A stretch of 5,629 bases of DNA from Candidatus Sulfopaludibacter sp. SbA3. GTDB lineage: Bacteria > Acidobacteriota > Terriglobia > 2-12-FULL-54-10. This document shows, in pieces, positions 1-5,629 of the stretch. The stretch spans positions 1-5,629 of the forward strand of contig CAMBEY010000199.1 of NCBI GenBank assembly GCA_945865705.1, written 5' to 3'. The stretch's first letter is position 1, and each line of letters starts with the position of its first letter. The notes beneath the pieces were generated by a model. It had not been told where the DNA came from. It ran no database searches and worked only from the letters and a program-made list of their open reading frames with translations. A program made the position numbers and the translations under genes.

Positions 1-53
1 AAGCAGCGTCAATTCAACTCGGCGGCAAGCTGCGAAAGGGGCGCCATTGTGCC

Positions 54-89
54 GAACAAGGCACGGAGCAAGGCACCGAACAAGGCACG
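54..89. repeat. Three tandem copies of a 12-bp unit
   Basis: The unit GAACAAGGCACG occurs at 54-65, as the variant GAGCAAGGCACC at 66-77, and again unchanged at 78-89, followed by GAC. Copies 1 and 3 are identical and copy 2 differs at two positions. Since 12 is a multiple of three, copy-number change would not shift a reading frame, which fits a repeat inside the end of an upstream gene. It could equally be a non-coding repeat just upstream of the recQ promoter. The copies are seen directly; their role is unknown. Confidence 0.85.
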
Positions 90-113
90 GACTGCGAATC
101 GCTAGACGGCACA

Positions 114-142
114 TAGACGCGCTTCTCCCCATTTTCTATACT
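114..142 (+). promoter_or_regulatory. Sigma70-type promoter for recQ (probably leaderless)
   Basis: A -35-like TAGACG (114-119, four of six matches to TTGACA) and a -10-like TATACT (137-142, five of six matches to TATAAT) are separated by exactly 17 bp. Normal spacing from the -10 puts the transcription start at about 149, the A of the recQ ATG. There is no Shine-Dalgarno sequence before that ATG, which agrees with a leaderless transcript. The hexamers and spacing are seen in the sequence; activity is inferred. Confidence 0.55.
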
Positions 143-148
143 CCTTGA

Positions 149-1786
149 ATGGGCGCGAACACGGATAACAACGAGTTGCTGCCAGACCCACTTCTCGAAG
201 TCCTGCGGCGGCATTGGGGATATTCTTCGTTCCTGCCGTTGCAAGAGCGCATCGTGGGAAGCCTGCTCGGTGGGCGCGACGCGTGTGTGGTGATGCCCAC
301 GGGTGGCGGCAAGTCGCTGTGCTACCAGTTGCCCGCGGCTCTGCGGCCTGAGCAGACCGTGGTGGTCATCTCGCCGCTGATCGCGCTGATGCAGGATCAG
401 GTCGCGCAGCTTGACTTGATGGGCATCTCCGCCGCGGCGATCAACAGCACGCTCAGCGAAGCCGAGCGCAGTGAGGTGATGCGTAACGCGACGCGCGGTG
501 CGTATCGACTGCTGTACCTTTCGCCCGAGCGGCTGGCGCGTGAGGACACCACGGCCTGGCTGCGGCGCGTGCCGGTGTCCATGTTCGCCATCGACGAAGC
601 GCACTGCATCTCGGAATGGGGCCATGAGTTTCGGCCTGATTACCGCCAACTCAGTAGCCTGCGCGCCAACTTCCCGGACTGCTCGATCGCCGCCTTCACC
701 GCCAGCGCCACGCGCCGCGTGCGGCATGACATCATCGAGCAACTGCAACTGCGCGCTCCGGACAAGTACATCGCCAGTTTTCATCGCCCCAACCTGCGCT
801 ACCTTGTGCGCCAATGCACGTCGCGCGAGCAGCCCGGCCTGCTGCGCAGCGTGCTCAATCGGCATGACGGCGCGAGCATCATCGTCTATGAGCCGACCAT
901 CGCGCGTGTCGAGGGAACCACGGACTGGCTGAATCAGCAAGGTATTCCCGCCACTTCCTATCACGGCAAAATGGGCGCTGCCATGCGCCGCGACAATCAG
1001 GAACGCTGGATGTCCGACGAGGTACACGTGCTGGTGGGCACGCTGGCTTTTGGCCTCGGCATCAACAAACCCGGCGTGCGCGCGGTGGTGCATACGTCGC
1101 TGCCGAAGTCGATCGAGCAGTATTACCAGGAGGCGGGACGCGCCGGGCGCGATGGCCAGCCCGCCGACTGCATTCTGCTTTGGCAAAAGCGCGACGCGGG
1201 CCTGCTCGCCCATTTTGTCGATCAGGTTCAGGACGATGACGAGCGTGAGCGCGCCTGGCAGCGCTATCACGAAGTCCGAGATTTCGCCGAGCGTCCACAG
1301 TGCCGCCATCGCCGCATCTGCATGCATTTCGGCGAGACGCCCAAGTGGAGCATGTGCAGCGCCTGCGACGTCTGCGGCCAGAGCCCCGAGTGGCTGGTGG
1401 ATGTCTACGGAACGAGCGCGACGACCAGCAAGAAGAAGAAAAAGAGCGGTGGCGCGGGGGCTGTGCCGCCGAGATTTCCTGCGAGCCTTCCGGCAGCCCT
1501 GCCGCCCTCATTCGCCTCTGCCATCGAGCCAGCCGCACCCGCCACCGAGCCTGACCACGAGTTGCGCGAGTACCTGCGCGCATGGCGGCGTAAGCTGGCG
1601 CAGGAGAAAGGCATCCCGGCATTCATCATCATGCAGGACCGCTCGCTCGACGAAATCTGCCGCCTGCAGCCGCACACCCCCGCCGAACTGCTGGAAGTCT
1701 TCGGCTTCGGCGAACGCAAAGTCGCCGCCTACGGCGACGCCATCATCGCCGCCCTGGAGCAATTTCGTCGGAGTGCCGGAAAGTAG
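149..1786 (+). CDS. recQ: RecQ-family ATP-dependent DNA helicase with HRDC domain, no winged helix
   Basis: 545 aa, a cytoplasmic 3'-5' superfamily 2 DNA helicase by family, acting on recombination and stalled-fork intermediates. Seen in order: Q-motif region (about residues 24-36, GYSSFLPLQ); Walker A TGGGKS (51-56, K55); motif Ia (73-85); DEAH box (149-152) running into the RecQ aromatic-rich loop CISEWGHEFRPDY (153-165); motif III TASAT (184-188); a divergent motif IV (about 243-260); motif V with AFGLGINKPGVR (300-311); motif VI QEAGRAGRDG (327-336). Zinc ligands are C385, C403, C406 and C409. An Ala/Pro/Ser-rich linker with five lysines (428-432) leads to an HRDC domain (about 468-541). 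E. coli RecQ is about 610 aa; the difference is mostly the winged-helix domain normally found between zinc and HRDC modules, for which there is no space here. The ATG at 149 is preferred because it lies about 15 residues before the first conserved helix and fits the promoter. The gene converges on mfd. Confidence 0.93.
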   Translation: MGANTDNNELLPDPLLEVLRRHWGYSSFLPLQERIVGSLLGGRDACVVMPTGGGKSLCYQLPAALRPEQTVVVISPLIALMQDQVAQLDLMGISAAAINSTLSEAERSEVMRNATRGAYRLLYLSPERLAREDTTAWLRRVPVSMFAIDEAHCISEWGHEFRPDYRQLSSLRANFPDCSIAAFTASATRRVRHDIIEQLQLRAPDKYIASFHRPNLRYLVRQCTSREQPGLLRSVLNRHDGASIIVYEPTIARVEGTTDWLNQQGIPATSYHGKMGAAMRRDNQERWMSDEVHVLVGTLAFGLGINKPGVRAVVHTSLPKSIEQYYQEAGRAGRDGQPADCILLWQKRDAGLLAHFVDQVQDDDERERAWQRYHEVRDFAERPQCRHRRICMHFGETPKWSMCSACDVCGQSPEWLVDVYGTSATTSKKKKKSGGAGAVPPRFPASLPAALPPSFASAIEPAAPATEPDHELREYLRAWRRKLAQEKGIPAFIIMQDRSLDEICRLQPHTPAELLEVFGFGERKVAAYGDAIIAALEQFRRSAGK

Positions 1787-1808
1787 GGATAGGTCTCCAG
1801 ACCTGTTC
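1787..1808 (+). terminator. Hairpin just after recQ stop, weak terminator candidate
   Basis: Directly after the recQ TAG, AGGTC (1791-1795) pairs with GACCT (1800-1804) around a TCCA loop. The stem can extend to nine pairs down to 1787/1808 if two G-T wobbles are allowed. It is followed by TTCAG rather than a T-run, so it is a poor match to an intrinsic terminator. It may instead protect the 3' end, or be part of a longer repeat with the next hairpin. Confidence 0.35.
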
Positions 1809-1814
1809 TTCAGA

Positions 1815-1836
1815 GGGCAGGCAGGAATGCCGGCCC
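1815..1836. repeat. GC-rich palindrome between convergent recQ and mfd
   Basis: GGGCAGGC (1815-1822) pairs with GCCGGCCC (1829-1836) with one A-G mismatch around the six-base loop AGGAAT. Being nearly symmetrical it would fold in transcripts from either side and sits 29 bp past the recQ stop and 41 bp past the mfd stop. No T-run follows on either strand. It resembles the REP-like palindromes often found between convergent genes; whether this one is repeated elsewhere in the genome cannot be seen from the window. A bidirectional transcription-end signal is the alternative. Confidence 0.45.
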
Positions 1837-1876
1837 CACTTACCACCATCGTCTACCCGATTTAGTTTAGTAAGTA

Positions 1877-4800
1877 TCACGACTGCAACTGTTGCATGAC
1901 GGTCTGCAGTTGCACCACGGCGTCTTGCGGGCGGGCGGTGGTGCGCAGTCTCAACATGCCGGTGGGAGTAAACTGCGCGGAGGGGTTGCGGCGCAGGTAG
2001 TCCATCAGGCGGGTGGGGTCGGCGGCGGAGTCTTGCTGAAATTGTAGTTGCAAAACTTCGCGCTTGCGCTCGATGGAGGAGATGCGCAGCGGCTCGGCCA
2101 GCAGCTTTAGCGTGGCGTAGGCCAGCAGATTTTGCACCGGCTCGGGCACGGTGCCGTAGCGGTCAGAGAGTTCCTGCTCGATCGCCTGCTTCTCCTCGGC
2201 GGTGCGCAGCGAACTGAGTTTTTTGTACATGCGCAGGCGTTGGTGCTCCTCGGGGATGTAGGCGGGCGGGATGCGGATGTCGAGTCCCAGATTGATGGTG
2301 GTGGTGAGCTTCGGCGTCTCCTTCTCGCCGCGCAGATCGCGCACGGCGGACTCCAGCATCTGCGTGTACATCTCCAGACCAATGGCGTTGACGTGGCCGT
2401 GCTGCTGCCCGCCGAGCAGGTTGCCCGCGCCGCGCAGTTCCATGTCCAGCGCTGCGACGCGGAAGCCGGAGCCGAGGTCAGTGAACTGGCGCAGCGCGGT
2501 GAGTCGCTTGCGCGCGATGGGCGTCAACTCCTTCTCGGACGGCACCAGCAGGTACGCATACGCGCGACGATTCGAGCGGCCCACGCGCCCGCGCAACTGA
2601 TACAGCTCGGACAGGCCCATGCGGTCCGAGCGATTGATGATGATGGTGTTGGCGAGAGGAATGTCGAGGCCGTTCTCGACAATGGTCGTAGCGACCAGCA
2701 CATTCGTTTTGTGCTGCACAAAATCGAACATGACTTTTTCGAGATGCCGCTCGTTCATCTGTCCATGCGCCATGCCGATGCGCGCCTCGGGGACCATCTC
2801 CTGTATGCGCGAGGCCAGCGCGGGCAGCGACTCGATACGATTGTGAACCACGTAGACTTGCCCGCCGCGCTCGAGTTCCTGCATGACGGCGTTCTTGATG
2901 AGCGAGTCGGAGAACGGCGCGACCACCGTCTGGATGGCCAGCCGGTCGCGCGGCGGCGTCTCGATGACGCTCATGTCGCGCAGACCGGCCAGCGCCATGT
3001 GCAGCGTGCGCGGGATGGGCGTGGCCGAGAGCGACAGCACGTCCACTGAACTGCGCATGGTCTTGATGCGCTCCTTGTGGCGCACGCCGAAGCGCTGTTC
3101 TTCGTCCACCACCAATAACCCAAGATCGTAGAACACGACATCCTTCGAGAGCAGACGGTGCGTTCCGACGACGATGTCCACCGTGCCGGCTTCCAGATCG
3201 CGCAGCACCGGCTTCTGCTGCGCGGCGGTGCGGAAGCGGCTGAGCAGCTCCACGCGAATGGGGAAGGCCGCGAAGCGCTGGCGGAAGGTTTCAAAGTGCT
3301 GGAACGCCAGCACCGTGGTGGGCGTGAGGATCGCCACCTGCTTGTGATTGTGCGCCGCGCGGAACGCCGCGCGCATCGCCACTTCCGTCTTGCCGTAACC
3401 CACGTCGCCGCACACGAGGCGGTCCATGGGCCGCTCGCGCGTCATGTCGGATGAAACATCTTTGATCGCACGGGCTTGATCGGGCGTCTCGTCGAAATTG
3501 AACGATTCTTCAAACTCGCGCTGCCAGTGACCATCCGGCGGATAGGCGAAGCCTTCGGCGGCCTCGCGCTCGGCGTAGAGCTTGAGCAGCTCGCCGGCCA
3601 TATCCTCCATGGACTTTTTGATGCGTGATTTCGTTCGATCCCAGGTGATGCCGCCCAGCCGGTCGAGTGGTGGTCTCGCGACTTCTCCTGTTGAGCTATC
3701 CATGCCCGCGCCCATGCCGTGATATTTCTGGATCAGGTCAAGGCGCGTCAGCGGGACGAAAAGTTTGTTAGCGTCTTTATACTCAAGCTCCATGAACTCG
3801 GTGATCACGCCGTCGGTGATGATCTCCTTGAGTCCTCGATAGCAGCCGACGCCATGTTCGAGGTGTACGACGTAATCGCCGGGATCGAGGTCGCGCAGGT
3901 CGGAGAGAAACGTGGAGATGTGCGCACGCGACGGCGCGGGCGGCGCAACGGCGGGCGAAGTGTCGAAAATATCCTGATGCCCCAGCACCGCCAGCCGCTC
4001 TCCGGGCAGCGTGAAGCCGTGCGTGGCGATTCCGGTGCCCAGCCAGCAGGCCGGCAGCGCAAGATCGGCGTCGCTGAAAACTTCGTTGGCGGCACGGTCC
4101 AGCAGATGGAAGGAGATTTTCTCCTCGCTGAATAATTCGGCGAGCCGGTCGGACTCGCCCGTGCTGCCGGTGAGGATCACGATGCGGAACTGGTTCTCCA
4201 ACAGTCTGCGCAGCTCCGTGAAGAAGATGGGCAGATTACCGTGGAAGCTGGTGGCGGTCTGCGAAGCGAACGCGAACACGGTGGCGGGCGGTGCGGGGTC
4301 GAGTCCCACCAATCGCAATGCGGGCTGATCTTTCAACTTGCCGCGCAGATCGTCCCAGGTGATGTAGAAACTTCCCGGCGCGGCGACGGGGCGATTCGTT
4401 TCGCTCGCTTCCTCGCGCGCGGTGGCGTACTCGGATTCCAGCATCAGCCACAGACGCTCCATCTCGCGCTGCAACTCGGCGGGCTCATCGAGAAAGTAAA
4501 CGGCCTCGGGGCAAAGGTCGCCGACAGTGTGATGCAGAGGTTGCACCAGCGGGAGCAGAAATTCCCAGCCAGGGAACGGCTCGCCCGTAACGTAGGTTTC
4601 GTAGTCGAAGGCCGAGGGTCCAAGCGCCGTGGCCAGCTTGTCGAGCAGGTCTTTGAGCACCGGAAATTCGGTGAGTGGCGGCAGGTCCACATGGTCGCGC
4701 CCGCCGACGGAGCGCTGCGTGTCCACATCGAACTCGCGCAGCGACTCCACTTCGTCGCCGTTCAACTCCATGCGCACGGGGCGGCGCGCCTCGGCGGGAA

Positions 4801-5401
4801 AGACATCAAGGATGCCGCCGCGCTGCGAAAACTGCCCCGGCATCTCGACCGGATCGTGGCGCGTGTACCCCGCCGAGTCGAGATGCGCGAACAGCTCTTC
4901 CAGATCAACTTGTTCGCGACGATGGATGGTGCGAGAGAGGCGCTGATAAAACTTCGGCGGCTCGACGCGGCTCGCGAGCGCGGCAATGGGCAGCACCACG
5001 ATGGACGCTTCGCCGCGCGCCAGCTTGCCCAGGCCCTGCGCGCGCTTCTCACTGATGTCGGCGTGCGGCGAGAGGCCTTGATAGGGGCGGATGTCATGCG
5101 TGGGGATCAGCACCGGCGAGGGCGCGGACAGCAGCTTCGTCCACGCCGTCAGCGTGTCAAAGGCCTGCTCGGCTTCGCGGTTCGATTGCGTGACGTAAAG
5201 CAGTGGCAGGCCCATCTGCTGCTGCATCAGCACGGCCAGCAGCGCGCGCGCAGGTTCCACCAGCCCGGTGGCGTAGAGCGGCGTGTCCACATCGACCGGC
5301 TGGAATCCCGGCGCGGAGACATCCAGCGCCGCGAGCAGGCGCTGGAATTCCGCGCCGCGAGCGACGTCTTGAAACAGATTAATGAGCGGACTCTTTCGCA
5401 T
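1877..5401 (-). CDS. mfd: Transcription-repair coupling factor Mfd
   Basis: 1174 aa, the usual full length (about 1150-1180). By family it binds RNA polymerase stalled at DNA damage, pushes it off using ATP-driven translocation, and recruits UvrA for nucleotide excision repair. Seen in order: N-terminal UvrB-like module (about 1-330) with the conserved MPGQFSQRGGILDVFP (187-202) and no Walker A, as expected for this degenerate module; CarD-like RNA polymerase interaction domain (about 505-560, DYVVHLEHGVGCY then KLFVPL); translocase core with GDVGYGKTEVA (665-675, K671), TPTT (693-696), DEEQRFG (766-772), SATPIPRTL (792-800), TTIVENGLDIP (905-915) and QLRGRVGRS (935-943); the TRG motif, including R990 and Q1000, matching R953 and Q963 of E. 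coli; and the C-terminal TRCF domain (about 1030-1165). An in-frame TGA (plus-strand 5411-5413) lies nine bases before the ATG, so no longer start is possible. The ribosome site is weak (GAGA three bases before ATG). No damage or missing key residue is seen. Confidence 0.98.
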   Translation of the reverse strand: MRKSPLINLFQDVARGAEFQRLLAALDVSAPGFQPVDVDTPLYATGLVEPARALLAVLMQQQMGLPLLYVTQSNREAEQAFDTLTAWTKLLSAPSPVLIPTHDIRPYQGLSPHADISEKRAQGLGKLARGEASIVVLPIAALASRVEPPKFYQRLSRTIHRREQVDLEELFAHLDSAGYTRHDPVEMPGQFSQRGGILDVFPAEARRPVRMELNGDEVESLREFDVDTQRSVGGRDHVDLPPLTEFPVLKDLLDKLATALGPSAFDYETYVTGEPFPGWEFLLPLVQPLHHTVGDLCPEAVYFLDEPAELQREMERLWLMLESEYATAREEASETNRPVAAPGSFYITWDDLRGKLKDQPALRLVGLDPAPPATVFAFASQTATSFHGNLPIFFTELRRLLENQFRIVILTGSTGESDRLAELFSEEKISFHLLDRAANEVFSDADLALPACWLGTGIATHGFTLPGERLAVLGHQDIFDTSPAVAPPAPSRAHISTFLSDLRDLDPGDYVVHLEHGVGCYRGLKEIITDGVITEFMELEYKDANKLFVPLTRLDLIQKYHGMGAGMDSSTGEVARPPLDRLGGITWDRTKSRIKKSMEDMAGELLKLYAEREAAEGFAYPPDGHWQREFEESFNFDETPDQARAIKDVSSDMTRERPMDRLVCGDVGYGKTEVAMRAAFRAAHNHKQVAILTPTTVLAFQHFETFRQRFAAFPIRVELLSRFRTAAQQKPVLRDLEAGTVDIVVGTHRLLSKDVVFYDLGLLVVDEEQRFGVRHKERIKTMRSSVDVLSLSATPIPRTLHMALAGLRDMSVIETPPRDRLAIQTVVAPFSDSLIKNAVMQELERGGQVYVVHNRIESLPALASRIQEMVPEARIGMAHGQMNERHLEKVMFDFVQHKTNVLVATTIVENGLDIPLANTIIINRSDRMGLSELYQLRGRVGRSNRRAYAYLLVPSEKELTPIARKRLTALRQFTDLGSGFRVAALDMELRGAGNLLGGQQHGHVNAIGLEMYTQMLESAVRDLRGEKETPKLTTTINLGLDIRIPPAYIPEEHQRLRMYKKLSSLRTAEEKQAIEQELSDRYGTVPEPVQNLLAYATLKLLAEPLRISSIERKREVLQLQFQQDSAADPTRLMDYLRRNPSAQFTPTGMLRLRTTARPQDAVVQLQTVMQQLQS

Positions 5402-5444
5402 GGGTCTCGATCACGCGCAAACACGAGTGGGCCTCGCCAGCCCT

Positions 5445-5467
5445 CCGCCGCGGAAATTCCGAAGCGG
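5445..5467. promoter_or_regulatory. Symmetrical 23-bp dyad in the mfd leader, possible operator
   Basis: CGGAA (5451-5455) and TTCCG (5457-5461) mirror each other about a central A at 5456. A second outer pair, CCGC (5445-5448) and GCGG (5464-5467), shares the same centre, giving nine of eleven paired positions. The central gap of one base makes it a poor RNA hairpin but a reasonable binding site for a dimeric protein. It lies 44 bp before the mfd ATG, downstream of the proposed promoter, where a bound repressor could block transcription. No known regulator is recognised, and chance is possible in GC-rich DNA. Confidence 0.3.
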
Positions 5468-5502
5468 ATAGCTCGCCAGACCGGATTGCTTACTCCTATT
5501 TC

Positions 5503-5531
5503 ATTCTACCGGATTTGCGGGGTGGTGTATC
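5503..5531 (-). promoter_or_regulatory. Candidate sigma70-type promoter for mfd
   Basis: Read on the minus strand, TAGAAT (5508-5503) matches TATAAT at five of six positions. A weak -35, GATACA (5531-5526), matches TTGACA at three of six, with a 17-bp spacer. Transcription would begin near 5496, giving a leader of about 95 nt before the mfd ATG that contains the 5445-5467 dyad. The weak -35 makes this less certain than the recQ promoter. Confidence 0.4.
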
Positions 5532-5543
5532 CGAGCCGCGACA

Positions 5544-5629
5544 GTTATGGAGCGTCCACAATAATTGGGCGCGCAGCTAAGTCCCGCGTTTAGAGTTCAG
5601 GTTTACGTGCATCGTGGACGCTCCATAAC
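5544..5629. repeat. 86-bp segment with perfect 16-bp terminal inverted repeats (MITE-like)
   Basis: GTTATGGAGCGTCCAC (5544-5559) is the exact reverse complement of GTGGACGCTCCATAAC (5614-5629), enclosing 54 bp with no meaningful coding capacity. The right arm ends at the last base of the window, so the repeat may extend further and any target-site duplication cannot be tested. Perfect terminal repeats around a short non-coding core suggest a miniature inverted-repeat transposable element or one end of a larger inverted structure. The left arm begins 13 bp upstream of the proposed mfd -35, so an insertion here could affect mfd expression. The inverted repeat is seen directly; its mobility is inferred. 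Confidence 0.6.

Larger units (their letters stand above)
1..148. other. Left-edge upstream region, possible tail of an unseen gene
   Basis: No gene can be firmly assigned here. All three plus-strand frames are open from the window edge, ending at stops at 103-105, 114-116 and 146-148. The frame ending at 114-116 reads with an ordinary amino-acid mix and carries three EQGT tetrapeptides encoded by the 12-bp tandem repeat. It could be the C-terminus of a gene starting before the window, but the other frames also give repeat peptides, so the choice is not supported. The minus-strand frame that runs from inside recQ into this region looks like an antisense shadow. The segment also contains the recQ promoter. 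A small inverted repeat (GTGCC 49-53, GGCAC 60-64) could form a 5-bp hairpin, with no T-run after it. Confidence 0.3.

Noticed and set aside
14..1327. 437-residue minus-strand open frame opposite recQ
   Set aside because: Lies antisense to nearly the whole conserved RecQ helicase core, has no recognisable domain, and its composition (many Arg, His, Ala) is typical of a shadow frame in GC-rich DNA. Its terminal SVPC repeats only reflect the 12-bp DNA repeat.
1430..1444. A-rich lysine codon run as a programmed frameshift site
   Set aside because: The longest A-run is only five bases (1439-1443), with no evident downstream stimulatory structure, and either shifted frame would encode nothing recognisable.
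1050..1865. 271-residue plus-strand frame overlapping the 3' half of recQ
   Set aside because: Out of frame with RecQ, with very high Ser, Arg, Pro and Ala content and no domain. RecQ motifs V, VI, the zinc module and HRDC are all in the recQ frame, so there is no sign of a frameshift into this one.
4241..5593. 450-residue plus-strand open frame opposite mfd
   Set aside because: Antisense to a well-conserved mfd N-terminal region, rich in Arg, Gln and His, with no motif or ribosome site seen. Other long plus-strand frames over mfd (such as 2132-3049) are rejected for the same reason.
5544..5629. Integron attC site
   Set aside because: The arms are perfectly paired with no unpaired bases, and the ends do not have the RYYYAAC/GTTRRRY arrangement expected of attC recombination sites.
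5544..5629. Intrinsic terminator
   Set aside because: The loop would be 54 nt, there is no visible T-run, and the stem sits upstream of the mfd promoter rather than after a known gene.

Overview
The window is GC-rich, with densely coded genes typical of a free-living bacterium. The Mfd and RecQ proteins look most like those of Acidobacteriota or a similar GC-rich phylum, but that is an impression from reading the proteins, not a search result. The window holds two complete genes facing each other, both encoding superfamily 2 DNA helicases/translocases used in genome maintenance, with short non-coding stretches at both edges and between them.

Layout. Positions 1-148: left edge, with three tandem copies of a 12-bp unit (54-89), possibly the tail of an unseen upstream gene, and a good sigma70-type promoter (114-142) placed so that transcription should begin at or within a base or two of the recQ ATG, giving a leaderless mRNA. 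Positions 149-1786 (+): a RecQ-family helicase of 545 aa with a full helicase core, a zinc-binding module and a C-terminal HRDC domain, but no room for the usual winged-helix domain. Positions 1787-1876: a 90-bp convergent intergenic spacer with two hairpins. Positions 1877-5401 (-): a complete mfd gene (1174 aa), the transcription-repair coupling factor. Positions 5402-5629: the mfd leader, with a near-symmetrical dyad at 5445-5467, a plausible promoter at 5503-5531, and an 86-bp segment (5544-5629) bounded by perfect 16-bp inverted repeats that ends exactly at the window edge.

How the genes relate. RecQ unwinds recombination and replication intermediates. Mfd removes stalled RNA polymerase and recruits UvrA. 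Both protect the genome, but they are on opposite strands with separate promoters, so nothing here suggests co-transcription.

I do not see a new multi-gene system. The points most worth following are the RecQ lacking a winged helix, the terminal inverted-repeat element next to the mfd promoter, and the leaderless recQ start. The many other long open frames lie opposite or out of frame with recQ and mfd and look like by-products of high GC content.
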